From Linum tenue (Eukaryota > Streptophyta > Magnoliopsida > Malpighiales > Linaceae), in NCBI GenBank assembly GCA_946122785.1, contig CAMGYJ010000011.1:21887007-21951006 (forward strand): a DNA stretch of 64,000 nucleotides, read 5' to 3'. Of the stretch, positions 12,782 to 25,159 are shown in pieces (the stretch's first letter is position 1; every line of letters begins with the position of its first letter). The notes beneath the pieces are model-generated. The model worked only from the letters and a program-made list of their open reading frames with translations. It had not been told where the DNA came from and made no database searches. The translations under genes were made by a program, and so were the position numbers.

Positions 12782-13463
12782 GGGGATTGCTAATTGTCGC
12801 CCTAAATTTTCTATAATCGCCCTAACTTAAAAGTTGAGATTACCACATTACCCTTCTTTTTTTTCATATTAAAAAAAATTTATTCTAATAATCAACCGCC
12901 TCCGCCGCAGGCTAATTCACGTCGTCAGCAGCCGTTTTCCATAGACGGTGTTCTTCACAAAATTGGAAGTTAGTTGAAAATGGATCAGTGGAGGTTGGGT
13001 GGTGGATTCAATAACCATAATTAATCCAAATATATTGATTAACCGCCTCTTCTGCAGGCTGATTCTCGTCGCCAGCAGCCGCAAAATTGATATTTTGCCA
13101 TCAGTCACCACTCTCGTCGCTAGTAGCCGCAAAATTCTCGTTGCAAGTGCGAGATGGTGTTCTTTGGCGAGCACCGATTGTTCGACCGACGACAGTGGTC
13201 ACTGGGTGGTGGTGATCGGCGGTGAAAATTCCCGTCGCAAGTGCAAAATGGTGTTCTTCGGCGGGCACCGGTTGACCGATCGACGGCAGTGGTCGATGGG
13301 TGGTGGTGATCGGCGGTGATTATTTGGAGATGAAGGAAGATTATAGTTATTAAAGATTCTTTGTTTTATTGAATTTGATTTGAATGATGAAGGATAATTT
13401 AGTGATCTCCCGGTTTAAGTTAGGGCGACAATAGTAAAACTAGGGCGAGATTTAGCCATTCAG
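12782..13463. mobile_element. Short TIR element with internal tandem duplication
   Basis: The ends are inverted repeats of about 70 bp sharing TCGCCCTA and CGCCCTAACTTAAA. TTTTCTAA flanks both sides (12774-12781 and 13464-13471), or 9 bp with one mismatch if the next base is counted. The TIR pattern of two CGCCC words spaced about 20 bp apart resembles the Mutator-like terminus at 49542, so I lean to a non-autonomous MULE; a hAT origin is possible from the 8-bp duplication. Inside, a segment of about 90 bp (about 13136-13318) occurs twice in tandem, each copy containing GGTGTTCTT and GGTGGTGGTGATCGGCGGTGA. No coding region is credible. Confidence 0.7.
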
Positions 13464-13528
13464 TTTTCTAAACCTACGTTTCTTGTCGCCCAGTACGTTC
13501 ATGGCTACGCCGGTGCGGAGGGGCCAAT

Positions 13529-14097
13529 TAGGGGTGGGCAAACGGTTCGGTAAACCCGAACTGAACCGAAACCAAATTACATCGAACCGAAATGGAAATA
13601 ATGCTATTCGGTTCGGAATTCGGAAGGAAAATATGGATATTTTGGAAATCAGGGTTCTTTCAACCGAACCGAAATTTCGAATTTCCGACCGAAAAATCGA
13701 AATACCATAATTGCAACCTCCAAATGGTGGATTTTTATGTTTGTAGTTGTTTTATGACTTATGTGGATTTTTATGTTTGTAGTTGTTTTCATACTTAAAT
13801 ATTTGAAATATTTTATGACTTATGTGTTGAAATGTTTGATTTTATGACTTGCATATTTATTGTTAATAATTTAAAAATAATTTAGGGGTGAAAAAATAAT
13901 TTAAAAGTGAGAAGATACAAGTAGCCTCATAAATTCAATTTTGTGTTAATAACCGAACCGAACCGAATTATAATTCGGTTTAAACCGACCGAACGAATTA
14001 TAATTTAGTTCGAATTCGATTTGAGGTTTGGGAGAATTCGGGGACCCGGTATTCATAATTTTGGTTTGGTCGAAACCGAACCGACCGAATGCCCAAC
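13529..14097. mobile_element. hAT-like non-autonomous relic
   Basis: The left end TAGGGGTGGGCAAACGG is typical of plant hAT elements. The right end reads TTGGGCATTCGGTCGG on the other strand, so the two are rough inverted repeats. The interior is rich in AACCGAAC-type words on both sides. I found no clean 8-bp duplication, and the right end runs straight into LINE sequence, so this copy is old or truncated. Confidence 0.5.
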
Positions 14098-14179
14098 TGA
14101 GCGCGTCCGACGCCCTCCACCAGTCACTTCCTCTCCTAACTCGAAAAGGGATAAGGAGACTCAACAACCTAAGAAGAAA

Positions 14180-15552
14180 GAGAAACATATGCGGGATAAC
14201 CCGCTTTTTGGTGAGGAAGATACTACGACACCCATGTCTACTCCTATGGAAGAAGCGGATACCATCCCAGCTAAGGCGACCAGCAAATCAGTATGGGAAG
14301 GAGGCTCGCGTAAGCTTTTCAGCAATTTGCATCAGAATGATGAGTGGTATGTTGCGGAATCGGATTCCGAGGACGTAGCTGTCGCCATTGAAAGAAGACG
14401 ATCTTGACGATGAAGTCCCGGAGGACGAGGACCCAAGATGCCCTATTATTGTGTATACGACACTAGAAAAGCAATGTTGGAGAGGAGAATGGCAGTCGAC
14501 ACTTATTGTTAAGGTGCTGGGACGAACCTTCCCTTTTCCAGTTATCTTACCCAGATTGGAGACGCTATGGGTGAAGTGCGGAATGATTCAGATGTCTAGT
14601 TTGTCTTTTGGCTTCTATGTGGTGTGATTCACTAGTCAATTTGATTATGAGCAAGCGGCAGCCGGGGGGCCGTGGATGATCGGAGACTACTACATCATGG
14701 TGCGCCCATGGCGTCGAAACTTTAATCCAAAGATGGCTAAGTTGGCACCGACGTGGTATGGGCTCGCTTCCTGGGACTGCCTAGGGAATTCATTAACAAG
14801 GAAGCAGTGAACGCATTGCGGAGAGGATTGGGAAGCCTATCCCAGTTGATCGAGCTACTCAAACTAAAGATTGTGGAAAGTACGCCCGTGTTAGCATTGA
14901 GGTTGACCTTACAAAGACACTGCTATCGCAGTTCAAGATTGAAGGGATTACCTACCACGTGGAGTTCGAGAGTTTTCATCGTATATGCACCGAGTGTGGC
15001 AAGTATGGACACTTGAAAGTTACTTGTCCCACTTTGTTTAAAAACCAAAGCAATAACCAGCCCACGTCTACTCCCCAAGTTGAGCAGAGCAGTGCACCAA
15101 CTAGTGTTTATGGGGAATGGATGATGGCCAAACCCCAAAGAAAAGGACCTAACAGAAGCCAGAAGGACAAAAGAGAGATACATTGGTCTGATAAAGTCAA
15201 GGGCTCATGCTATGCAGTGCTTATCGAGGAGGACACTAGCTCGCATAAGGAAATTAGCAGGGAGGTATCCCAAGAGAACCAGAAGGACAAGGAGGCTGTG
15301 ACACATGCAATGGTGACTGGGGAGACTGATGGAGTTGCGGAGCCAATACCTCCTACCACTGCAAATGATAATGGAGCTATTCCATTGTCGAGACAAAGGA
15401 ACCAACCACTGGGAACTGAAGACAAGACAACCCAGTGGAGAAGCGGAATACACAGGTGGAGAGAGCTGGGGCACAACATCTGCAGTTGGGCAACGTGTGC
15501 AAGAAGAATGGGCATTCTCGTAATGACCCTCCCGAACGTAATCCATCCTTAG
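14180..15552 (+). pseudogene. LINE ORF1 (nucleic-acid-binding protein), decayed
   Basis: This is the first ORF of an L1-type plant LINE, encoding the RNA-binding partner of the reverse transcriptase. A DUF4283-like region runs through about 14388-14760 (fragments LIVKVLGRTFPFPVILPRLE and MVRPWRRNFNPKM). A CCHC zinc knuckle, CTECGKYGHLKVTC, lies near 14990-15030. After it comes a polar low-complexity tail ending in a stop at 15552. At least two frame changes (near 14400 and 14630-14750) break the frame, so no intact protein is made. The 5' limit is uncertain because the hAT-like relic merges with it. Confidence 0.82.
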
Positions 15553-15649
15553 TCAAATCGAAAAAGTATAACTAAACGAAGAAAGTGTCTAATCACAAAG
15601 ACAAGCGCGCGGGGAGCCTATCCCCTTTGGATCATTAATCAAGCTGTTG

Positions 15650-18463
15650 AGCTATAAGTATCGCGGGCTGGGAAACACGCGATCAGTTAATGCATTAAAA
15701 GCGCTCTTGCGCCTATCTTCCCCAGATGTTGTTTTCTTAATGGAAATAAAGCATACTAGTGCTGAAAATGAGAACGACATGTGGATATGAGCATGGAGAG
15801 AGCTTTCGAGCAGTGATATCGCCCCGTAGTCGTGCGGGGGGTCTTAGCGTGTGGTGGAAGGAGGAGGTGTCACTTACTTTCATGAACTCGGATCTTCACT
15901 ATATCGATGTGGCTATAGATGAAGAACCGGGAGGTAGATGGGGATTTACGGGGATATACGGTTGGCCTGAGATGAGTGATAAGTGGAGGACGTGGGATCT
16001 CTTTCGTTCTCTTAATGACCAATGGGACAGGTCGTGGTTGTGTGGCGGAGACTTCAATCAAGTACTCTCGACAGAGGAGAAGAGTGGTGAAAGAGGGGCA
16101 CCAAAAGTGGAAATGGTCCAGTTTAGTACCTGCCTGAATGATGTGGGTTGTCAGGATTTGGGCTACTATGAGTACCCTTTTACTTGGGAAAATAGAAGGG
16201 TGCGTGATGGATATATTGAAGAAAGATTAGACTGTTTTGTGGCGAATGAGAAGTGGTGCATGATATTCCCAAATGGAAGAATAAAGCATGGGGATAGGGC
16301 GCATTCAGATCATCGCACGATTATTTGTGAATCAAGATGCGAGGAGGATGACGAAGTCAAATGGGATTGGTCTTTTCGGTTTGATCCGGTGGGGGCAAAA
16401 CACCACGACTGCTCCGCTGTCATTGAGCGTGCCTAGAATAGATTGCCGTCAGCTGCTATTCTTGATAAATTCGATCGTTGCAAGCAGGACTTGGAGTACC
16501 AGAATCGGCAGACTTTTTCGGCTTATGCGAAACAGAAGAAAAAGGTCCATCAGGAAATGAGGATATTGGAGAGAAGAGAAAAGACGGAAGCAGTCCTGAG
16601 CCAACTTAAAAGTCTAGAGGATGAGTTGGCGGACATCCAAGACAACGAGGAGCGATTCTGGAAGCAGCAATCACGGGCGGACTGGTTACGGTCGGGGGAC
16701 AAGAACACATGATATTTTCACAGAAAAGCTTCCTCTCATCGAAGGAGGAATATGATTAAGAAGATCCGAAATGAAGCTGGACGATGGTTCACAGGACAGA
16801 CTGAGGTATCTACGTACATGGTTGACTACTACAAGTCACTTTTTACGGGGGGACCTGTCCCAACAACCTGACTGATCCTGGAGTCTATCTCGCGCACACT
16901 GGGAGAAGAGGAAAATGACATGCTGCTTTGGCCTTTCGCGAAGAATGAGGTATGGGGAGCTTTGAAACAAATGGGGAGTCGAAAAGCTCCTGGTGCTGAT
17001 GGGCTCTCCGCCTTCTTCTTCCGTAAGTACTGGTCTATTGTTGGAGAGGAAGTGATGAAGGCTATCGACCGATCAACCTGTGTAACATCCTGTACAAGCT
17101 GGTGTCGAAGGTCTTGTCTAATTGCCTTAAGCCCCTGTTGGATCAGATCATTTCTCCGGTAGAGTGTCTTTGTCCCTGTCCGTTTTATTACGGATAACAT
17201 TATGGCGGCTTTTGAGTTTTTCATACCAAGAAGAAGAGTAAATGGTGGAAGCATTGCTACTTCGCAACAAAGATTGATATGGCTAAGGCGTATGATCGGG
17301 TGGAGTGGCATTTCTTGGAGGTAGTGATGAGAAAGATGGGGTTTGAGGATAGATGGATTCAGTTGGTCATGATGGAAGTGACAACCGTCTCTTACTCTGT
17401 CGTGGTGAATGTGCATCGATTTGAAACCTTCAACCTAGGCAGAGGGATTCGGCAGGGCAACTCGTTATCACCCTATCTCTTCCTGATCTGTGCGGAGGGA
17501 TTGTCAGCCTATACAACCAAGGTGGTGGAGGAGAAACAACTGCATGGGCTACAGGTGAATTGGGGTTCCCCGGTGATTACCCATCTTTTTTTCGCTGACG
17601 ATAGTATCTTTTTTTTCCAAGGCTAATCACCAGGAGTGTTTGGTGCTGATAGAAATCCTTCATTCCTACGGCCGTCATCGCTCATATCGAGAATCATTGC
17701 CGCTAGATATCACAAGCACTGTTCAATTCTTGAGGCCCGAGTGGGAAGTAAGCTACATTTGCCAGAGCTTGATGAGTGCCTAGGATTTCTTATGTGATGG
17801 CTTGAGGTGGCAAATCGACAATGGTGCCCATGTAAAGGTGTGGGGAGATCAATGGCTGCCTTCAGAACCAACTTTTAGGTCTTCGGCACCAGCAATCCTC
17901 CCAGTAGACTCCACTGTTCGTGATCTTTTCCAGCTTCCCTTGCGCAGACTATCCTGTCCATTCCTCTAAGGGGGACGGAGGAGCAAGACGTGTTGATCTG
18001 GATGCATAGTGATTATGGCTATTTCTCGGCCAAAAGTGGGTACATGAAGTGGCTTGGTGAGTTCAAGGTATATGAGGGTATCCTTCCAACGGTCAGCGAG
18101 AAGCTTTGGAAGGCCATTTAGACGTTGAAAGTACCGTCGAAAGTCAGGCACTTCATGTGGTGGTTTATGCGGGAAGTCTTGCATACGGGGGTAAAGTTGG
18201 TAGCGAAGAACTCGAACTGGAGTGACACTTTCCCCTTTTACAACCAGCTGGATACGCAACAACATATTTTTTTTTGAATGCAGTTGGAGCGGTCGGGTTT
18301 GGCTTGGGACTCCCTGGGAGCTAGCATTTGCCATGCATGGGGTGCTGAACTGCATGGAATGGGTTCAAGAGCTATTGAAGACTGAGAGCTTAGACTTGGT
18401 GGAACACTGGGCTATGCCGCTGTGGGCGATCTAGAAGGAGCGCAACACACAACTATTCAATGG
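15650..18463 (+). pseudogene. LINE ORF2 (endonuclease, reverse transcriptase), decayed
   Basis: An APE-type endonuclease begins near YRGLGN and DVVFLMEIK (about 15660-15760) and continues through WLCGGDFNQVLS (about 16035-16070). Reverse transcriptase follows with MAKAYDRVEW (about 17278-17310), GIRQGNSLSPYLF (about 17440) and a FADDS catalytic motif (about 17590). A zf-RVT-like region with KVPSKVRHFMWWFM occurs near 18130-18170. Many frameshifts and stops, plus an apparent deletion near 17640-17740 after the FADD motif, make it non-functional. It belongs with the ORF1 just upstream. It ends abruptly at about 18463 against a second LINE. Confidence 0.85.
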
Positions 18464-19603
18464 CTAAATTTCTCGCCTCTTTTTCGCCAATGATCTTATT
18501 TTGTTTGCAAAAGTAGATTGTTACCAAATCGATATTATCTGGCAATGCGTCCATGACATCTGCTCTAGCTCTGGCCGGCGTGTGAATTTAGAGAGATCGG
18601 CTATGTTGGTTTCTCCTGATGTTTCGAAGGATAGAGCCCAATGGCTAAACGAGAGGGCCGACATGCCTCTTAACGCACAGCTGGGGAAATGCTTGGGGAT
18701 CTACACTATAAATGGAAAATTCACTTCTAGTATATACAAAGAGCTATCCATGAAAATTCAGAGGAAACTTCCCCGTGGAGGACTCGGCACCTCTCCTTGG
18801 CAACAAGGATCACCCTGATGAAATCCCTCTCATCATATATTTCGGTGTACCATGTGTTCACTGAAAGACTGCCCTTTATCTTTATGACTTGCAAAGCTCT
18901 AGATCGATGTAACAAGCAATTTAATCAGGGAGAAGAGGATGGGAAGACTAAATTTCACCATATGGCGTGGGAGAAAATGAATATGCCGATAGATCAAGGA
19001 GGCGTGGGTGTCAACCGACCAAGCTAGCAAACCAGGCAATGTTAGCTAAGGGTGCCTGCAATCTTGCTACCGATGATCAATCCCTTTGGGCACGAGTCAT
19101 GAGGGGCTAGCACAGTCATAATATAGAAGGGCTAAGCATCCTCGACAATTCAAAAGTAAGTTCCATTGTTTTTCGTAGCTTTAGTAGTACCACCGAGGTC
19201 TTATGCACAGATTGCATGCATACTGTGAGTAATGGAAAGAAAACTGAATTCTGGCTCGACTGTTGGTTTTTGAAGGAACTGCTAGTGAATATGACCATCA
19301 AGGAGATTCCGTGCTGAATATCGATCGACAGATGGCTGACTACTGACATCCATATCGTTGATGGAAGGTGGATGAACTCACTGCTATTCTTCCACCAAAC
19401 ATCATCAACGACATCCGAACAGTACTCGTCAACCCCTTTGCCAAGGAAGATGATCAAATGTGATGGAGCTTAACTTCCACTGGAAACTTCTCATCTAGCT
19501 CGGTCTTTCAAGCGCTCTCGCCTCAACAAAATTATCAACCCTTCTTGACATGGCGCTCTATTTGGTGTCTTCAAGCCCCAGAAAGAGTTAGGGGTTTCAT
19601 CTA
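18464..19603 (+). pseudogene. Second LINE reverse transcriptase fragment
   Basis: The sequence restarts in the RT palm with a FAND variant of FADD (ISRLFFANDLILFAK, about 18465-18510) directly after the zf-RVT end of the previous LINE, so it is a different copy. It continues with SSGRRVNLERSAM and a zf-RVT-like HMAWEKMNMPIDQGGVGV (about 18960-19010), then degenerates up to an LTR boundary at 19604. Frameshifts are present. No 5' half is visible. Confidence 0.75.
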
Positions 19604-20890
19604 TGAAACATCCCACTACTTTGAAAATGGAAAAGACATTTTTACCCCGGGGTATATTTTAAAATTTCAAATAAATTAACCTTAAATAAAAGATCCAAAC
19701 TTAAATAACTTAGTATTTCAATGCAAAGCCCTAACACATGTGGGCAAAACTTAATTGTGCTCTTTAAGAAAAAAAAAAGAATCTTAAGTTCTTAAACTCA
19801 CAACCAGAAAGCCGCAATAACTTAAAGAGTTCTCCAGTGCTTACTCTGACGCCTAGCTCGACATTCCTCAACGATGGTGGTGTTTAGCCCCTCTAACTTG
19901 TTGGTCATGATCTCCACCTCTATCTGGTGAGTGAGTTGGGGCCAGTCTACGCCCTACTTAAACTCGAAAAACCTATGTTTATTCTCTAGGAGCTCACCAC
20001 AAACTTGTGGAAATGATTTGTACTTCCTCCTTTCAAAATTTAACTCTTGTAAAACGTATTATTTCATTGTTCATCTTACCATGGGGCCCATACCTCGACT
20101 TAGCTGGCGCCACTACTAACCTTACTTGCTTAAACCTGGTTACCCTCACAATGGGGTGCCCCTCACATGGGTATGACCACTATGGAACGAATCACCATCC
20201 GGTGTCAAACTATGGTATGTCTACCACGGAACATATCATCATCCGGTAACACACCTAAACCTAGGAAATGGATACCGCGGAACTCATCACCGTCCGGCAC
20301 CACGCCTGACCAACTATCGCGAAACGTATCACCATCCGGTAGTGATCAACTACAATAGAACTTATAACTCATGTAGGGATCCATCTAGCTAGTGGCTAGC
20401 TAAGCAAGGTTACCTATCTTTACTCGTGACATTCTCTTACTCTTATCACCATAACTATTAAGCGGTGTAGTATTAAAAACACTCGTTCTTAAACATCGTA
20501 AAAATGTAAACTTAAATTCTTAAACGTAGATATTGAAATGCTCAAAACAATAACTCAAGTCGAAGCATGCATAATCAACACAATCCTAAATCAAATAATG
20601 CACATACACTTCATGTAAAGCAAATACTTAAAACATGTAAGGCGTATAATTTACCCTCTTGAACACTTATCTCGAAAACATATGACTCTCAACCTCTTAA
20701 TCAGTGGACCTCAATCACCAGTATCTTAAGAACCTATAATCCGAAAAGATACTCACCCTTAGACGATAATCCTTCAAATTAGCCCTTGTAACGTAATTTT
20801 TTTTGTGTTCCTAGCTTAGTCCCAAAACTCATTAAAAGGACATTATTATCCTTTAAATAATTGTCTCCAAAATTGAAAATTTTCCCCCAA
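19604..20890 (-). repeat. Diverged LTR fragment related to the 24211-31852 LTRs
   Basis: It starts TGAAACATCC like the two LTRs at 24211 and 29608. It follows them in order with diverged matches such as GCCCTAACACAT, TCTCCAGT, GGTGAGTGAG and CAGTCTACGCCCT. It breaks off near 20890 without the GGTGTTACA end. Several degenerate copies of a CATCACCATCCGG-type segment (about 20190-20345) lie inside. No internal domain or partner LTR is attached. Confidence 0.62.
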
Positions 20891-20894
20891 AATT

Positions 20895-23800
20895 TCAAGG
20901 GCTCATTTCGATATGGAGGAACAGATTGGTTTTCTTTTTTGCCATAGATATTCCAGACGGAACAGCAAGATACGAGTTTATACAAAAGATGACCAAAAGT
21001 CAAAAACTAAAGAACAAGCAAGGGACGCCGGTCAACAAGAAGTCGAACCAGCGATAAGAGGGATTTTGTCGTCACGATATGGGCAGCCCTATTGTACCTC
21101 CGTGGTGCGAAGTGGAACGAGACACGTTGAAACGAGGCAGTAAGGATGAGCACCTCATTTAAGATGGCTCCCCCCAACCTGTGTGACGTATCCTTCGCGT
21201 TGACCATCCGAATGATCACCTGCGCATCACCACAAAACCCCACATTAGTTATTGAATGATTGAGACACCAACGTAAGGCATCGCGCAAGGCCATGAGTTC
21301 AACAAGGAAAGGGTCAGAAATGAAGTCATAAAACCGTCCGAATGCAAATGAAATAGCTCCTCCTGGAACGAAACCCACAAAACCAATTCCTCCACCCACT
21401 GAAGCCTTAGTGGTCCCATCAAAATGAACTAAGACTCCATTCTCAGGGCATGGAGGTGGAGACGAAGCACCACCAGCATGCCGTTGCCCACTAGGACCGC
21501 CCGCCGAGCCGATGAGCTGTTCTGAACAGTCTCCCATTTAGCCAGCTGTGAGTCATACTGTCGCACTAGGGTGGGAGGAAGATATAGGATCAGATCATAA
21601 GCCACCCAACACTGACCTTTCCAAATGCGCCAGAACACGAACACTAGTCGAGCAATTGCTTGATCTGTCAAACCTGCATAAAAAAAGAGCCACCTCCAAC
21701 CAATTGCAATATGGCAACTACGTAAATGAGAAAGAATGTTTTCCAAGCCCAACAATTGCCAGACTGCCTCTGCATTCTACACTCGAAGAAACAGTGAGAC
21801 AAGGTTTTAGGAGCAGATGAACAAATTGGACACAAGAACCCCTCCTCGTCATCATCCGGGATAATTTCTTTGTCACGAAGAACAACACGGATAGGTAAGA
21901 ACCCATGAATGAGTCTCCACAAAAAGAAACGAAGTTTTGGAGGCACTTTTAGAGACCACAAGCAATTCCAAGCCTTGGAGTAAAAAATAATTGGAATGGT
22001 GGAGTGATTAGCAATGAGTTTAGCAGATGCAAGGTGGTATCCAGATTTAATAGAGTACTCACCTGAGGTTTCATAATGCCATATGAGACGATCAGAAACT
22101 GGGAAGCTCGGGAGCGGGATGCTGCATATGAGACACACCGTGGCATCATCAAATAAGCTGTATAGCAAATCCATATTCCAGGTGCCAGTACCTTGAACAA
22201 TGAGGGATGAAACGAAAGGGAAAGGTGGGACGAAATTAGGAAGGAGTTGAGGCCGGGAAGGAGGAGTCGAGGGGATCCATACAGCATCAGTAATATGCAA
22301 TGATGTCCCTGATCCAATTCGCCAACACAAGCCTTGTAGCGTCAAGTGCCGACCAGCAGGATTCCTTGCCATGCCCAAGAGGGATGAGAGCCTGGTGAAG
22401 CAAGAAGAAAGGAGGTGTGGGGGAAGTATCGACACTTGTACGTTGTATCAAGGAAACCATCTGGTTCCTGAATAATTCTCCACGCTTGTTTAGCTAGCAA
22501 TGCCAAGTTGTTGCTATCAAAGTCCCAAAAATCCCAAGCCTCCATAGCATTTAGGCCTGCAGAGGGATCTCTAAGATGCCTACCGCATACCTGAATCACG
22601 GTCCTGCTGAGCCCACCAAAAGCAAGACAAGTGACTATTAAGCCGCCGACAGAAAGTTTGAGTGAGTCTAAAGCTCGACATGGCATAAATTGGGGAAGCA
22701 GTGGCAAGTGATTTCAAGACCACTTCCTTGGCAGCAAGAGTCATCGATTTCGCTTTCCATTGTTGCAATCGTTGAACCAGGAAGTCTTCAATAAATGCAA
22801 ATGTTTCTTGCTTAGACCGAGAGATTCAGGGTGGGAGCCCCAAGTAAAAATCCTGTGGGGTGCTAGCTGAGACCCCAAGAATGGAGAGCAGAGAATCCAC
22901 CTCACTTGTTGTTACATTGGCGCTGAAAGATACGGTAGACTTCTGTAAGTTAACCTTTTGCCCACTAGCATGCTGGTACTCATGCAGAAGTTGAAGCAGA
23001 TGATGACACTCTGTGGAGGATGCTCGAAGGAAGATATAGGAATCGTCGGCAAACAATAGATGAGAGATCGGAGGACACAACCAATGAATTTTCAGACCAT
23101 GGAGGAACCCCGTTGCCATTGCTCGATTGATGCAACAAGTAAAAGCTTATGTATAAAGTGCGAATAATAGAGGGGAGAGGGATCCCCTTGCCGAATGCCT
23201 CGTTGAGGTTTGAAATACCCGTGTGGGGAGCCATTGAGGAGAACCGAGCACGAGACTGACGTCACACAGACCCATAACCAGCTCAGCCATTTTTCACAGA
23301 AGCCTAGGTGTCGCATAACACCAAAAAGAAACTCCCATTCAACCCTATCGTAAGCTTTTTCCATGTCAAGTTTCAGTGCTATCCATTTCTCGTGACCAGA
23401 GGTTTTAGTTTGTAAAAAATGAAGCACCTCTTGACTGATAAGCACATTTTCTGTAATTAGCCTTTCTTTCACGAAGCCGTTTTGACAAGGTGAGACGATC
23501 CTAGGTAGGATATCCCTAGGTAGGATATCTCAGCATTCGGAACCTTAGGCAGGAGAGTAATCAAAGTATGGTTAAAGTTGGGAAGAAGATGTCCTGTGTC
23601 GAAGAATTCCAGTCCGGCGGCAGTCACCAAATCGCCGACCAGACCCAATAGGTTTGAAAGAATATACCTGTGAAGTCATTAGAACCTGGGGCTTGATACC
23701 CACCAATGCTGAAGACTGCAGATCTTATTTCCTCCCGGGTTACAAAAGCTATCAAAGAGGTATTCATAGACTTAGGCACAAGCACTGGCAAATGAAGGCT

Positions 23801-24210
23801 GGCCACAAACGAGAGGTCCTCCAGCGCCTCTGACGTGATAAGGTTGACAAATTGAGTAACTACTACAGAGCCCTTGGCGGCCTCATCAGTATGTAACACT
23901 CAAAGATCATCCCGAATAACTAGGACTCGATTCCGCCGCAGCTTTTGAAGGGTAGTCAGGTGGAAAAACCTCGTGTTGGAATCACCACCCGTGAGCCAAT
24001 GAGTTCAGGACTTCTGCTCTCAATAAATCTCCTTTTGTAGAAAAGCTTCGGAAAGTTGTTGTTCAAGAGTTGAAATGCCAGCCCAATCAATCACGGTTTG
24101 ATCTCGAGCAATGGAGATTGCATCTTGAAGTTCTCTAATCTGACGAGCTGAGTTCGAAGTCGCAGAGGCTGCCCATTTATACAGCTCATGACGAGACAAC
24201 TTGAGGGTCT
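20895..24210 (-). pseudogene. LINE ORF2, RT to RNase H part, decayed
   Basis: On the minus strand the LINE reads downward. A reverse transcriptase region (about 23900-22830) has LDMEKAYDRVEWEF, GIRQGDPS and FADDSYIFLR. A zf-RVT region (about 22435-21700) has KVPPKLRFFLWRLIHG and CPICSSAPKTLSHCFF. A C-terminal RNase H domain (about 21450-21020) has VHFDGTTKASVGGGIGF, ELMALRDAL and FCGDAQVII. Several frameshifts and stops are present. The endonuclease part of the same LINE is displaced to 31858-32146 by the LTR element inserted at 24211. It shares only family-level similarity with the plus-strand LINEs upstream. Confidence 0.85.
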
Positions 24211-24797
24211 TGAAACATCCTAACTCGGCCGGGTACTCCTTCTTACTAAAATGCCCTTGATAAATAAAATACTCAAATCTTAAATTGCAGCGGTAATTTT
24301 TTCATAAATAAAATACTGAAACACGCACTTGTAGTTCAAAGCAACGCCCTAACACATAAGCAAACTCAATACTTAGAATCTCCAAAATGATCTCCAGTCT
24401 ATACTCATAATCATAAATGTAAATAACTACTAATCTCTAATGTTGTTGCTACTGAAACACTTCACTAAGCATCCTCCGTGACGCTTATACTGCTCTCCTC
24501 TAGCTGGCTGGCCTCGAACTCGCTTCTCACTAACTGCTCCTCTAGCTCTTCAAACTGGTGAGTGAGATGGGGTCAGTCTACGCCCTTACGTTTAACATCT
24601 TATTAATACTTGATCACTTTACTGAACTGAGTGGAAGTTGTTTGGTACTTCCACTATTAAAAATCTTAACTCTTAAAACTGTATTCTTAAAGCTCAAATC
24701 TTAACTTAAATATTTGACTGACACTGGGATCCCTCACTAGCTAGTCCGGTTGCCAACTCATACGTATGAGAAGCCCTCCAGGCTTTCCTTAAACTTA

Positions 24798-25159
24798 GGG
24801 GTCGTTTGGAAGTTGTGATTGTTAGAGTTGTGTTTGTTGAATACATGTATTGTGCACAATACAATGTTTGGAAGTTCCAAAATGTAAAACAATCCATGTA
24901 TTGTTTTAGGTAGGTCCCACCAACAATCACAAAAAATGATGCATTATACAATCTCAACTTTTTGTATTATGCTAAAAGTTGAGTGTAAATATGACATTTT
25001 CCCATAAAAGTAACTTTATGTAAATCAATGCATAAAGTAGAATCTCAACAATCAAACAATGTATTGTTAAAATGCATCCATTGTATCAATACATGCATTT
25101 ATATTATGGTGATTCATTACAATGCAACGATTTAACATTCGCAACTTCCAAACGACCCC
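24798..25159. mobile_element. Tourist-like (PIF/Harbinger) MITE inside an LTR
   Basis: The 362-bp insert begins GGGGTCGTTTGGAAGTTG and ends with its inverted copy; the TIRs match over about 28 bp with few differences. TTA flanks both ends (24795-24797 and 25160-25162). The sister LTR reads CCTTAAACTTAAACTTAG at the same place without the insert, which is exactly the empty site with a single TTA. TTA duplication and GGG-starting TIRs fit Tourist-like MITEs. Confidence 0.9.
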
